A model generated the notes under the pieces. It was not told the DNA's origin and searched no databases. It saw only the letters and a program-made list of their open reading frames with translations. Positions 8,501 through 19,190 of a DNA stretch of 64,000 bases are shown piece by piece. The position numbers and the translations under genes are program-made. Position 1 is the first letter of the stretch, and each line of letters starts with the position of its first letter. Location of the stretch: the NCBI RefSeq assembly GCF_041021955.1, contig NZ_CP158375.1, positions 310,001-374,000 on the forward strand, given 5' to 3'. Origin of the DNA: Caulobacter sp. 73W (GTDB taxonomy: Bacteria > Pseudomonadota > Alphaproteobacteria > Caulobacterales > Caulobacteraceae).

Positions 8501-8646
8501 GCGCCGCCGAGAGCCGGGTGCGCTTGGGCGTCAACAACCTGTTCGACAAGGACCCGCCGCTGACCAACGGCTCGCTCGGCTACAGCCCTGGCCTGCATAC
8601 GCCGCAGGGCCGCCTCTGGCACATCACCACCACGCTGGAATTTTGA
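5569..8646 (+). CDS. TonB-dependent outer-membrane receptor
   Basis: 1025 residues. The N-terminal leader (Arg-rich, then a hydrophobic run to ASAAQAQA, cleavage near residue 41) is followed by a TonB box ELVVVG at about 53-58 and a plug domain containing SINLRSLGTGNTLTLINGRR, LGIERLEVLRDGASALYGADAVAGVVN and the associated loops. The rest is a long beta-barrel ending LWHITTTLEF, with the terminal Phe typical of outer-membrane proteins. It belongs to the large receptor type common in Caulobacter and sphingomonads, which import glycans, metal chelates or peptides. The substrate is not evident; the only neighbour is a small exported protein. Energy would come from one of the TonB proteins at 34.9 or 45.5 kb. 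Confidence 0.95.
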   Translation: MTSIRRETASAPVRRIRIHPLSTLIMGVSGLALLASAAQAQATNADAATDLNELVVVGSQIKGANVAGALPVTRIDAQAIETIGAISGDELFRALPSNGALLTNNVNYTAGINAVRGDVASINLRSLGTGNTLTLINGRRMVLHPGSQSGEESIPITTPNMNSLPVLGIERLEVLRDGASALYGADAVAGVVNTVLQGGYEGVKLQAAYRVPEQTSSYEAILNGQTGFSFNEGRTHLALFGSYSKQTALHTNDRKFSRSEDKRDLVAGTNFAGDLDFRSTTDNTPWGQFALGRAVRQNGTLITSTTGLFHIQPNTYGGCLAQLGGSLCIDDGRIDESLWLDRNSDRELFPAVDRANLFVIASHELSSKAELYTELSWYRANSVIEREGVTPLATSPLYIPASNYWNPFGPVRFSDGRLNPNRLAGIEAPTEGIAIGINNAATGTRVQLVDTGPIVVDVETSSYRALGGVRGQIGRWDYDSALLYSEARTRDASNLISNTLFQQSLAKQTPDAYNLFNGGDLSNPTAGDGTPNSQAVIDAITVEAIRLNKTSLFLADFKVSNFALFGFIGGAAGFAAGVEFRKETLTEDRDPRQDGTITFTDIVTGVTYGSDILGSSASADLYGERDVYSAFAELALPIVNPQMNIPLVRSLDAQFAARVEDFSDVGSVFTPRVTGSWEVVDGLKIRAAYAEGFKAPNLILLNSPPTGRVSSVRDWYRCRAALNKGQIATLGACGTVGNAQAESLRISNVDLKPERNDSYTFGTIFQPRALAGLTVTADYWRIKQKGIHGLFGLANFSALDYAERLSGRSSSSVVRSAPTADDIAFFQGSGLAPTGQIVQELDPFLNLNSRVTEGLDLSAEYRLRGTALGDFRFNVQASRLLKAEQTVSEQGAAILALNEPGITVSGGGDLLEANGRPKWQGSASIDWTRGDWSAGAFARYVGAFDSTGAINDVDNSFWRVGSWLTVNAHVDYRFQALGAAESRVRLGVNNLFDKDPPLTNGSLGYSPGLHTPQGRLWHITTTLEF

Positions 8647-8657
8647 GGAACGACATC

Positions 8658-9056
8658 ATGAAAGCGCTCGCTTCCACGGCCCTCACCCTCACCCTCCTGC
8701 TGGCCGCGGCTCCGGCCTCCGCGCAGGCGGTCGCTCCTGCAGCCGGACGGGTCCTCGTGCAGAACAAGTACTACCCAAAGCCCGGTCAGGAGGCGGCCGT
8801 TCTGGCCACCCGCCTCGAAGCCTCCGCGGTGCGCCAGAAGCTGGGCCTGCAGACCGGCCTGGTGCTGGTCCGCAAAGGCGAGGCCGGCGGCGCGCCTTAC
8901 GTGATCTGGGAGTGCGAATACCCTTCGATTGAAGCTAGACGCGCCGACGCTGCGGCGGCCGAGGGCACGGCGGAGTTCGCCGCCGTGCAACGCAAGATGC
9001 GTGGGCTGATCGACAGGTTCGAACGCGTCGCGTGGACCGTCCGGGCCGAGCCCTAG
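8658..9056 (+). CDS. Small exported protein of unknown function
   Basis: 132 residues beginning 11 nt after the receptor stop, with AGGAA just before the ATG. MKALASTALTLTLLLAAAPASAQA is a clear Sec signal peptide. The mature part contains QNKYYPKPGQEAAVLATRLEAS and PYVIWECEYPS, reminiscent of a ferredoxin-like (dimeric alpha-beta barrel) fold. The tight spacing suggests co-transcription with the receptor, perhaps as a periplasmic accessory. No family is recognised with confidence. Confidence 0.8.
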   Translation: MKALASTALTLTLLLAAAPASAQAVAPAAGRVLVQNKYYPKPGQEAAVLATRLEASAVRQKLGLQTGLVLVRKGEAGGAPYVIWECEYPSIEARRADAAAAEGTAEFAAVQRKMRGLIDRFERVAWTVRAEP

Positions 9057-9068
9057 GCGACCACGCCC

Positions 9069-10631
9069 CTACTCCCACTCGATCGTGCCGGGCGGCTTCG
9101 ACGTGACGTCGTAGACGACGCGGTTCACGCCTCGGACCTCGTTGATAATCCTGGTGGCGGTCTTGCCGAGGACGTCCCAGGGGAACTCGAAGAAGTCGGC
9201 GGTCATGCCGTCGGTGGAGGTCACCGCGCGCAGGGCCAGGACGTTCTCGTAGGTGCGGGCGTCGCCCATGACGCCGACGGTCTTCACGGGCAGCAACACG
9301 GCGAAGGCCTGCCAGATCTTGTCGTACAGGCCGGCCTTGCGGATTTCTTCCAGATAGATGGCGTCCGCGTCCTGAAGGACGGCCACCTTCTCGGGCGTGA
9401 TCTCGCCGGGGATGCGGATGGCCAGACCCGGTCCGGGGAACGGGTGGCGGCCGACGAAGTCGGGGTGCAGGCCAAGCTCGACGCCCAGGGCGCGGACCTC
9501 GTCCTTGAACAGTTCGCGCAGGGGCTCGACCAGCTTCAGCTTCATGAAGTCTGGCAGGCCGCCGACATTATGGTGGCTCTTGATCACCGCCGACGGGCCG
9601 CCGCGCGCCGAGACGCTCTCAACCACGTCCGGATAGAGCGTGCCCTGGGCCAGGAACTCGGCGCCCTCGATCTTGGCGGCTTCGCGGTCGAAGACGTCGA
9701 TGAACAGCTTGCCGATGGTCTTGCGCTTGGTCTCGGGATCCGAGACGCCCGCCAGCTCGCCCAGGAACATGTCCCCGGCGTCCACGTGGATCAGCGGGAT
9801 GTTGTAGTGGTCGCGGAACAGGCCGACGACCTGCTCGCTCTCGCCCTTCCGCATCAGGCCAGTGTCGACGTAGACGCAGGTCAGCTGCGAGCCGATAGCC
9901 TCGTGGATCAGCACGGCCGCGACCGAGCTGTCGACGCCGCCCGACAGGCCGCAGATCACCTTGCCGCCGCCCACCTGGTCGCGGATCTTCTGGACCATCT
10001 CCTGGCGGAAGGCCGCCATGGTCCAGTCACCCCTCAGGCCGGCGATGTTGTAGAGGAAGTTGCGATAGATCTTCGCGCCGTTGACCGTGTGAACCACCTC
10101 CGGGTGGAACTGCACGCCGTAGATCTTGCGGGCGTCGTGGGCGATGGCGGCGAAGGGCGCGCCGGTCGAGGTGGCGATCACCTCGAAGCCTTCCGGAATC
10201 TGGGTGACCCGGTCGCCGTGGCTCATCCACACCGTCTCCAGCTCACCCACCCCAGCCAGGCCGGCGAACAGCGGGCTGGTCTTGCCGATGGTCAGCTCGG
10301 CGCGGCCGAACTCGCCGGCGTGACCGCCCTCGACCTTGCCGCCCAGCACGTCGCACAGCAGTTGCTCACCGTAGCAGACGCACAGCATCGGCAAGCCAAG
10401 ATCAAACAGCTTGCGACCGATGCGGGGGCTGTCGGCCTCCAGCACGCTGGACGGCCCCCCCGACAGGATGATCGCCGACGGCTTGTACTCGTCCACCAGC
10501 GCCTCGACCTTGTCGAAGGGATGGATCTCGCAATAGACGCCCGCCTCGCGGACGCGGCGAGCGATCAGCTGGGTGACCTGGCTGCCGAAGTCGACGATCA
10601 GGACCCGCTCGTGGTTCGTCTCGGTAGTCAT
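9069..10631 (-). CDS. guaA: GMP synthase (glutamine-hydrolysing)
   Basis: 520 residues, normal length. GuaA converts XMP to GMP using ATP and glutamine. The class I glutamine amidotransferase domain occupies about residues 8-200, with nucleophile C86 (VCYGE) and the catalytic H176/E178 pair (QFHPEVV). The ATP-pyrophosphatase domain begins with the P-loop SGGVDSS at 230-236, and the C-terminal dimerisation domain ends with KPPGTIEWE. It is downstream of the rRNA methyltransferase gene (14 nt) in a minus-strand run that begins with guaB, so both GMP-branch enzymes may be co-transcribed. Confidence 0.98.
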   Translation of the reverse strand: MTTETNHERVLIVDFGSQVTQLIARRVREAGVYCEIHPFDKVEALVDEYKPSAIILSGGPSSVLEADSPRIGRKLFDLGLPMLCVCYGEQLLCDVLGGKVEGGHAGEFGRAELTIGKTSPLFAGLAGVGELETVWMSHGDRVTQIPEGFEVIATSTGAPFAAIAHDARKIYGVQFHPEVVHTVNGAKIYRNFLYNIAGLRGDWTMAAFRQEMVQKIRDQVGGGKVICGLSGGVDSSVAAVLIHEAIGSQLTCVYVDTGLMRKGESEQVVGLFRDHYNIPLIHVDAGDMFLGELAGVSDPETKRKTIGKLFIDVFDREAAKIEGAEFLAQGTLYPDVVESVSARGGPSAVIKSHHNVGGLPDFMKLKLVEPLRELFKDEVRALGVELGLHPDFVGRHPFPGPGLAIRIPGEITPEKVAVLQDADAIYLEEIRKAGLYDKIWQAFAVLLPVKTVGVMGDARTYENVLALRAVTSTDGMTADFFEFPWDVLGKTATRIINEVRGVNRVVYDVTSKPPGTIEWE

Positions 10632-10645
10632 TCAGCGGGTTCCTT

Positions 10646-11917
10646 CTAGGCGGTCTTCTCCAGCACGGCGGCGAAGAAGCCGTCGGTGCCGGCGGTGCGG
10701 GGCGTGAGGCGGACGTAGCCTTGCGGCGACGTGAATTGGTCGGCGGGCGCCGGCGGCGCGGCCAGGCGGAAGCCGGGATTGCGGGCCAAGAAGGCCTCGA
10801 CGCGATCCTCGTCCTCCTCGGCCAGCACCGAGCAGGTCACATAGATCAGCTTGCCGCCGGCCTTCACGAAAGGTGCGGCCTGGTCCAGCACGGCGTCCTG
10901 CTCGCCCTGGCGACGCTCCAGCGCCTCGGGTGTCAGGCGCCACTTGGTGTCGGGATGGCGGCGCCAGGTGCCCGAACCGGTGCAGGGCGCGTCTACGAAA
11001 ACCACATCCATCTTGCCATCCAGCCCCTTCAGCGGGTCCTGTTCGACGGGCGAGCGGATCTGCAGGTTACGCACCCCGGCGCGCTGGCCGCGTCGGATGG
11101 TGTCGGCCAGTCGGCGGGCGTCGCTGTCATGGGCGTAGATCTGGCCCGTGGAGCCCATGGCCGCGGCCAGGGCCAGGGTCTTGCCCCCGCCCCCGGCGCA
11201 GAAGTCCAGAACCTGCTTGCCCTTCACTTCGCCCGCGCAGGCGGCGGCGATCTGGGAGCCAAGGTCCTGCACCTCGAACCAGCCCTTGGAGAAGGCGGGA
11301 ATGGTTTCGACCGAGCCCGTACGCTCACTGGGGTCCGGCGCGGGGATGCGCAGGGCCGTCTCCAGCAGTTGCGCCGGCTCCGCGCCCAGCGGCTGCAGCG
11401 CCTTGAGCGCGCGGGCCGGGTCGGTCTTCAGCGTATTGACCCGCAGGTCAACCGGCGCGCGGGCGGCCAGGGCGGCGGCCTCGTCGCCCCTGTCCTCGCC
11501 GAACACGCGGGTCAGGCTGGCTTCCAGCCAGTCGGGATAGTCGCCCCTCACCGGCGCCGGGGCGTCGTCGAGGGACTGCGGGCTTGCAAGGGCGGCGCTC
11601 TCGGCCTCGCTCAGGGCGCCGGGGCCGTGGGGTTCCTCGGCGCAGGCCTCGGCGATACGCTCGACCGGCCAGGACCAGGAGAACCGCAGGGTCGCCAGGA
11701 TCACCGCCCGGGCGCCGTCGTCGCCCATCATCCAGCCCAGCGAGCGCTTGCGTCGCAGGGCGTCCAGCACGAGGCCGGAGATGAAGGCGCGGTCCTTGGA
11801 GCCGGCGAAGCGCGAACGCTCGCCCCAGCCCTTAAGGGCCAGCTTCACGGGCCGATGGCGCGCCTCGATCTCTTCCAGAACCTCGATCGCCGCCCCAATT
11901 CTTCCACTATCGCGCAT
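10646..11917 (-). CDS. RsmB/NOP-family RNA (cytosine-5) methyltransferase
   Basis: 423 residues. An N-terminal NusB-like helical region is followed by the Rossmann methyltransferase domain: SAM motif LDFCAGGGGKTLALAAAMG near 237-255, catalytic cysteine C362 in VTCSVLAEEDE, and the release cysteine C312 in DAPCTGSGTW. Such enzymes methylate C967 of 16S rRNA (RsmB) or related sites; which one is uncertain because many alphaproteobacteria carry several paralogues. The ATG abuts the MAPEG stop codon exactly. Confidence 0.93.
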   Translation of the reverse strand: MRDSGRIGAAIEVLEEIEARHRPVKLALKGWGERSRFAGSKDRAFISGLVLDALRRKRSLGWMMGDDGARAVILATLRFSWSWPVERIAEACAEEPHGPGALSEAESAALASPQSLDDAPAPVRGDYPDWLEASLTRVFGEDRGDEAAALAARAPVDLRVNTLKTDPARALKALQPLGAEPAQLLETALRIPAPDPSERTGSVETIPAFSKGWFEVQDLGSQIAAACAGEVKGKQVLDFCAGGGGKTLALAAAMGSTGQIYAHDSDARRLADTIRRGQRAGVRNLQIRSPVEQDPLKGLDGKMDVVFVDAPCTGSGTWRRHPDTKWRLTPEALERRQGEQDAVLDQAAPFVKAGGKLIYVTCSVLAEEDEDRVEAFLARNPGFRLAAPPAPADQFTSPQGYVRLTPRTAGTDGFFAAVLEKTA

Positions 11918-12313
11918 TCAGACGAACAGAGCCGCAAGAAGCATCAGCAGGCCGACCATCGAGATCAGCCAGACGATGCTTCGCACCACCGGCACGCCGA
12001 AGGCGTAGAGCGGGATATAGACCGCCCGGGCGGCCACATAGACGATCGAGCCCAGGGCGCTGAGGCCGCCGGTCTTGCCCGACAGCACCACCGCCAGGAC
12101 CAGGGCGACGAAGAAGGCGAAGGTCTCGCGGAAGTTGGCGAAGGCGCGCTGAAGCCGCCCCGCCACACCGGTCAGCGGCCGCGGCTCATCCCGCGGGCCG
12201 ACGTTCCACTTCAGTCCGATCTGCGGCTGGGCCGCGGCCGATCCCCAGAACAGGTGGACGAGGCCGACGATCACCGCCGCCCCCAGCATCTTGAGTTCGA
12301 GGATCGGCTCCAT
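11918..12313 (-). CDS. MAPEG-family membrane protein
   Basis: 131 residues with about four hydrophobic helices, the layout of the MAPEG family (eicosanoid and glutathione metabolism-like membrane proteins). The motif GPRDEPRPLTGVAGRLQRAFANF after helix 1 is diagnostic of bacterial MAPEG proteins. The enzymatic role in bacteria is unclear. It sits between guaB (3-nt gap) and the RNA methyltransferase, so it is almost certainly co-transcribed with both. Confidence 0.9.
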   Translation of the reverse strand: MEPILELKMLGAAVIVGLVHLFWGSAAAQPQIGLKWNVGPRDEPRPLTGVAGRLQRAFANFRETFAFFVALVLAVVLSGKTGGLSALGSIVYVAARAVYIPLYAFGVPVVRSIVWLISMVGLLMLLAALFV

Positions 12314-12316
12314 GGC

Positions 12317-14738
<2,422 letters not shown>

Positions 14739-14781
14739 CGCGCTGCGAACGCGGCGATCATTGGAACGCCGCGCTTCATGC

Positions 14782-15486
14782 CTACCCCTTGAACCCCGTC
14801 GCCACCAGAAAGACCTCCGAGCTGTCGGTGCGGCTGGCCTTGGGCTTGATGTTCTGGACCTTGGTGAAGCGCTGCTTCAGCTCACCGATGACTTCGGCCG
14901 TCTCGCCGCCCTGGAAGGCCTTGGCGACGAACGCGCCGCCGGGCTTGAGCACCTGGACGGCGAAGTCCGCCGCCAGCTCGATCAGGGCCACGATGCGCAG
15001 GTGGTCGGTCTCGCGGTGCCCCACGGTGTTGGGCGCCATGTCCGACAGCACCACATCCGGCTGTCCGCCGAGCAGCTCGATCAGCAGCTCCGGACACTTG
15101 GGATCCGTGAAGTCCATCTTCAGAATCTGTGCCGGCGGCAGCGGATCGACGTCCAGCAGATCGACGCCGACGATCTTCTCCACCCCGCGTTGCTGGGCGA
15201 TCTGCAGCCAGCCGCCCGGCGCGCAGCCGAGATCGAGGATCTTCGCGCCCTTGCGGAAGAAGTGGAACCGGTCGTCGATCTCGCTGATCTTGAACGCCGC
15301 CCGGCTGCGATAGCCCAGCGCCCGCGCCTTGGCCGAGAACGGGTCGTTGATCTGGCGCTCAAGCCAGGCCTGCTGGGACGAGGTGCGGCCCATGGCGGTC
15401 TTCAGGCGGGCGGGCTTGCCGCGGCCACCTTCGACGCCGCCGGTCGGCAGCTTCACCATGCGGCGTTTGGGTGGTTCTTCGGTCAT
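14782..15486 (-). CDS. rlmE: 23S rRNA 2'-O-ribose methyltransferase RlmE (FtsJ)
   Basis: 234 residues. RlmE methylates U2552 of 23S rRNA in the assembling 50S subunit and is heat-inducible in E. coli. The SAM motif LDLGCAPGGWLQIA lies at about 84-97, and the catalytic K-D-K-E tetrad is visible as K66 (AAFKI), D149 (LSDMAPN), K189 (VAKAFQGG) and E224 (SSEVFLV). A basic N-terminal extension of about 30 residues precedes the core. The ATG overlaps the stop of the upstream Ppx/GppA gene by 4 nt, so the two are translationally coupled. Confidence 0.96.
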   Translation of the reverse strand: MTEEPPKRRMVKLPTGGVEGGRGKPARLKTAMGRTSSQQAWLERQINDPFSAKARALGYRSRAAFKISEIDDRFHFFRKGAKILDLGCAPGGWLQIAQQRGVEKIVGVDLLDVDPLPPAQILKMDFTDPKCPELLIELLGGQPDVVLSDMAPNTVGHRETDHLRIVALIELAADFAVQVLKPGGAFVAKAFQGGETAEVIGELKQRFTKVQNIKPKASRTDSSEVFLVATGFKG

Positions 15487-16613
15487 TCGGCGGCCTGGGG
15501 TGTTGAGTTGCGCCCGGCCCCGCCCCGGCGACGCCGGCGACGCGGCTTGCGGGGTTGCTGGTCGGACATCAGGGACATGAGGATGCCTTCGCGCAGGCCG
15601 CGATCCGCGACCCGGACGCTGTCACAGGGCCACAGCTCCTGCACGGCCTGGAGGATCGCGGCGCCGGCCAGCACCAGGTCGGCGCGGTCGGGTCCGATGC
15701 ATGGCTGCTCGGCGCGCTCGGCGGTGGTCAGGGCCAGCAGGCGGTTCGCCGCGGCCTCGCATTCGCTGCGCTTCATCCACAGGCCGTCCACGCGGTTGCG
15801 GTCATAGCGCTGCAGGTCGAGGTGCAGGCCGGCCAGGCTGGTGATCGCGCCCGAGGTGCCGACCAGCTGGGCGCGGCCGGCCTCGAATACCGGGCGCAGG
15901 CCCTCGGCGTGCGGGAAGTCGGCGATCCGCTCCTTCACGGCGTCGACCATGGAGCGGAACCACACGTCGCGCGGCCCCTCCTCAGGGAACCTTTCGGCCA
16001 GGGTGACGACGCCGATGGGGATCGAGACCCACGCCTTGATCGGCAACTTCCAGGCCGCGAACTGTCGCGGGTGGGCGTCGAGCCCCTCCCCCTTCAGATC
16101 GACCCAGGACAGTTCCGTCGAACCGCCGCCTACATCCACCACCAGGGCGGCGTCCGCCTCGCGGTCCAGCAGGTTCAGGCATCCTGCGACGGAGAGCTGG
16201 GCCTCCTCGCGTGGGGTGATGATCTGCAGGCGAAGGCCGGTCTCCTCCGCCACGCGGTCGACGAAGGCCTGGCCGTTGTCGGCCATGCGGCACGCCTGGG
16301 TGGCGATGGCGCGGACGCGGACCGTACGGCGGCGGCGGATCTTTTCGGCGCAGACCTTCAGGGCGGCCATCGACCGCTCCATGGCGGCGTCCGACAGTTT
16401 GCCGCTGGCGACCAGTCCTTCGCCCAGGCGCACGATGCGGGAATAGGCCTCGACCACGCGGAATCCGCCCGGCGTGGGAGTCGCCACCAGAAGGCGGCAG
16501 TTATTGGTGCCAAGGTCGAGCGCGGCGTAAGCCGGCGTCTCCCCCGGCGGCCTCCGGCGATGAGACGGTCCCCTCGGACGCGACTCGCCGGGCGCGCGCG
16601 GCGCCTCCGACAT
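15483..16613 (-). CDS. Ppx/GppA-family phosphatase
   Basis: 376 residues from the ATG at 16613; the frame is open further upstream but that part is low-complexity and unlike the family. The ASKHA-fold signature AALDLGTNNCRLLVA near the N-terminus and VVDVGGGSTELSW in the middle are the phosphate-binding loops of exopolyphosphatase/pppGpp phosphohydrolase. The C-terminus is basic (RKPRRRRRR), unusual and possibly nucleic-acid binding. It is likely involved in polyphosphate or (p)ppGpp turnover; the two activities cannot be separated by sequence. The short size (no C-terminal HD-like domain) matches the alphaproteobacterial form. Confidence 0.9.
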   Translation of the reverse strand: MSEAPRAPGESRPRGPSHRRRPPGETPAYAALDLGTNNCRLLVATPTPGGFRVVEAYSRIVRLGEGLVASGKLSDAAMERSMAALKVCAEKIRRRRTVRVRAIATQACRMADNGQAFVDRVAEETGLRLQIITPREEAQLSVAGCLNLLDREADAALVVDVGGGSTELSWVDLKGEGLDAHPRQFAAWKLPIKAWVSIPIGVVTLAERFPEEGPRDVWFRSMVDAVKERIADFPHAEGLRPVFEAGRAQLVGTSGAITSLAGLHLDLQRYDRNRVDGLWMKRSECEAAANRLLALTTAERAEQPCIGPDRADLVLAGAAILQAVQELWPCDSVRVADRGLREGILMSLMSDQQPRKPRRRRRRGGAGRNSTPQAAE

Positions 16614-16773
16614 GGAGCAATACCTGTCTAGCAGGCGCCGATCTCGGCGCCTCGTTTCACCGGCGACCTTATCACGCATCGCAGCAACAGAAAGCGGCGC
16701 TGTGCTTGTGCAGCATGACAAGGCGCCTACGTTCAGGTTCTGGTCAGGTAAAACGTGGTTGACTGCAGGGGTT

Positions 16774-17103
16774 ATGAACACGCGTCTCGCCAAATTCGCG
16801 ATCGGACAAGTCGTCAGACACAGGATCTTCCCGTTCCGCGGCGTGATCTTCGACGTCGACCCCGAGTTCGCCAACACCGAGGAATGGTGGCTGTCGATCC
16901 CGCCGGAGGTGCGCCCTTCCAAAGACCAGCCGTTCTATCACCTGCTGGCCGAGAACGATCAGAACTCATACGTCGCCTATGTCTCCGAGCAGAACTTGCT
17001 GGCTGACGATACGGGTGAGCCGGTGACCCACCCGCAGGCGTCAGAGCTGTTCGAGAGCTTCGACCACGGCGTCTACAAGCTGCGGCCGCGCATCAGCCAC
17101 TGA
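16774..17103 (+). CDS. hspQ: Heat shock protein HspQ
   Basis: 109 residues beginning MNTRLAKFAIGQVVRHRIFPFRGVIFDVDPEF, the YccV/HspQ domain (also called hemimethylated-DNA-binding), with EEWWLSIPPEVRPSKDQPFYHLL and YVAYVSEQNL blocks. In E. coli HspQ is a heat-shock protein that acts as a specificity factor for Lon protease. The ATG at 16774 fits the domain start; the frame is open upstream without homology. It is divergent from ppx/gppA, and its 3' end overlaps the convergent acyltransferase gene by 11 nt. Confidence 0.95.
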   Translation: MNTRLAKFAIGQVVRHRIFPFRGVIFDVDPEFANTEEWWLSIPPEVRPSKDQPFYHLLAENDQNSYVAYVSEQNLLADDTGEPVTHPQASELFESFDHGVYKLRPRISH

Positions 17104-18274
17104 CGGCCGCCATGCGCGGCTCCGGCCTCAGACCGAACAGCACATCCAGCACCGGCGTGCGCCGCACGATCTCATAGGTCGCAAAACAGCCGGCGAAGGT
17201 TGCCCCGATTAGGATCGCCGCCTCCAGCCCTTGCGGCAGGCCCAGCTTGGCCAAGTGATGCGCCATGACCACGATCAGGGTCTGGTGGACGATGTAGAAC
17301 GGAAACACCGCCAAGGTCAGGTAACGCAGGCGCGGCCCGCCCTTGGTCAGGTGCAGCGCCCCAAAGCCCAGGATGGCCGCGATGAAGCTCCACTGGTCCG
17401 TCGCGTAGACGAAACGCATGACCGTCCGCAGGCTCTCCGGCGGCGCGGCGTCCTCTGCCCGATAGACCCAGGCATAGCTCGCGAACGCTACATAGCTGAC
17501 CGCCGCCAACCCCGCGGCCACCCAGCGCCAGCGGACGAAGCCGTCGCGGATGCGCGCGGACTTGGCGGTCAGGAAGCCGAACAGGAACGCCGCGAACGAG
17601 ACGGCGTGGTTGTACCAGTCATCGACCAGGGCGTGCGTCACCTCGAACATCGGCAGCAGCCAAAGACGCATCACGCCGAAGAAGACGATGGGCAGGACCA
17701 TTAGCCGCCAGCCGCCGAACACCCCATCCAGCGCCTCGCCCAGCCGGCGCAGCGGCTTGCCGGCGACAGCCAGGACCAGACCCAGGATCAGGGTGTAGAT
17801 CAGCAGATAGGCCACGAACCACATGTGGTTCCAGGTCGGGGTGATCAGGCACCCGTCAGCGTCGCACCAGTTCCCTGACGCCGTCGCGTACTTCACCCAG
17901 AACGCCCCATAGGGCTCGACCGCCTGCGGGACCTGCTCGACGATCTCGTAATAGGACTGAGGCGGCACGATCACAAACATGGCGAAGACCAGCGGCGGCA
18001 GCAGGCGCAGGACCCGCTTGCCGGTGAACACGCCGGGGCTCAGCTTGTCGGCCATGAACCGCGTCGCGGCCCCCGACACCAGGAACAGCAGGGTCAGGCG
18101 CCACGGGTTGGTCAGCATCATGACCGGCCCCAGCGCCTCGAGGGGATGAGGCGTCTTCACGTGCCAGTCCCAAGGCACGTAGAACATGCCGACGTGGTAC
18201 AGAATCAGCAGGAAAAAGGCCCCCACGCGGATCCAGTCGAGATCCGCGCGGCGGTCGAGGGTCGGGGTCGTCAT
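17093..18274 (-). CDS. Acyltransferase-3 family integral membrane protein
   Basis: 393 residues with about ten hydrophobic helices. RADLDWIRVGAFFLLILYHVGMFYVPW at the start carries the conserved RxD...H arrangement of acyltransferase family 3 (OafA/OpgC-like). Such proteins acylate or succinylate polysaccharides, periplasmic glucans or lipids in the inner membrane. The substrate is unknown. It is divergent from, and its 5' region is close to, a membrane-bound LytTR regulator. Confidence 0.9.
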   Translation of the reverse strand: MTTPTLDRRADLDWIRVGAFFLLILYHVGMFYVPWDWHVKTPHPLEALGPVMMLTNPWRLTLLFLVSGAATRFMADKLSPGVFTGKRVLRLLPPLVFAMFVIVPPQSYYEIVEQVPQAVEPYGAFWVKYATASGNWCDADGCLITPTWNHMWFVAYLLIYTLILGLVLAVAGKPLRRLGEALDGVFGGWRLMVLPIVFFGVMRLWLLPMFEVTHALVDDWYNHAVSFAAFLFGFLTAKSARIRDGFVRWRWVAAGLAAVSYVAFASYAWVYRAEDAAPPESLRTVMRFVYATDQWSFIAAILGFGALHLTKGGPRLRYLTLAVFPFYIVHQTLIVVMAHHLAKLGLPQGLEAAILIGATFAGCFATYEIVRRTPVLDVLFGLRPEPRMAAVSG

Positions 18275-18314
18275 TTCGGTGTCCGGTTTTGAACAACAGT
18301 CGCCCGAGAAAACC

Positions 18315-19190
18315 GTGGTGTCTGCAGAAGCGAAAGCTCTACGGGCCGGTCGGCGCGATCACAGGGACAGTCCGCCGCCGACTGGGACGAGCGGCGGCTT
18401 CTGGGGGCTGGCCGGCGAGGATCGCCGCGACCTGCTGATCGGCTGGCTGCTCGCCACGGTCGCGATCTGGGCCACGACCACGGTCAATGTCTTCTCGACG
18501 GTCGACGACCACGAGATCGACGTGATGTGGCCGGCGATCTGGGAATACACCAGCGCCGTCAGCAACATGATCGCCGTCCTGGCCGTGTGGGCGGCAGTTC
18601 GCTGGGCGACCCTGCGCCGCCGTCCCGCCCCGCAAATCGTTCTGGCCCACGTCGCTGGCGTGTTCGCCTATTCCATCCCGCATGTGGCGATGTTCGTGGC
18701 CCTGCGCGAGGCGATCTACGCCGGGCTGGGAAGCGACTACGAGTTCGGGCCGATCACCCGCTACGTCTACGAACTGCGCAAGGACGTGATCGGCTACTTC
18801 ATCCTGGCGGCGGTCTTCTGGGGGGTCATGCGCCTGCGCCGGCAAGCGCCGCGAGAGGCCGCGCCGACCACCTTCGACATTCTCGACGGCTCGCGCCTTC
18901 TGCGGGTGGAGACCCGCGACATCCTCGCGGTCACCGCCGCGGGCAACTATGCGGAGTTCATCCTGGCGGACGGCCGCCGCCCGCTGATGCGCACCTCGTT
19001 GGCGGCGTTGGAGCAGAAGCTGGCCGCGACCGGCTTTGTCCGCACCCATCGCTCATGGCTGGTCAATCCGGCGCGCGTCACCGGCCTGCGCCCGGACGGC
19101 TCCGGCGACTATACCGTCGAAATGGGCGCGGTTGAGGCGCCTCTCTCCCGCCGCTTCCCTGAGGCGACAACGAAGCTGCGCCGCGGCTAG
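18315..19190 (+). CDS. Membrane-anchored LytTR-family transcription regulator
   Basis: 291 residues if started at the GTG at 18315 (GAGAAAA upstream); the frame is open from 18186, inside the divergent acyltransferase gene, so the start is uncertain. The N-terminal half has about four hydrophobic helices (LIGWLLATVAIWATTTVNVF, MIAVLAVWAAVRWA, VLAHVAGVFAYSIPHVAMFVAL, VIGYFILAAVFWGVMRL). The C-terminal part is a LytTR DNA-binding domain: LLRVETRDILAVTAAGNYAEFIL, then FVRTHRSWLVNPARVTGL. This one-protein membrane sensor/regulator type lacks a receiver domain. It might control the divergent acyltransferase (inference). Confidence 0.88.
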   Translation: MVSAEAKALRAGRRDHRDSPPPTGTSGGFWGLAGEDRRDLLIGWLLATVAIWATTTVNVFSTVDDHEIDVMWPAIWEYTSAVSNMIAVLAVWAAVRWATLRRRPAPQIVLAHVAGVFAYSIPHVAMFVALREAIYAGLGSDYEFGPITRYVYELRKDVIGYFILAAVFWGVMRLRRQAPREAAPTTFDILDGSRLLRVETRDILAVTAAGNYAEFILADGRRPLMRTSLAALEQKLAATGFVRTHRSWLVNPARVTGLRPDGSGDYTVEMGAVEAPLSRRFPEATTKLRRG

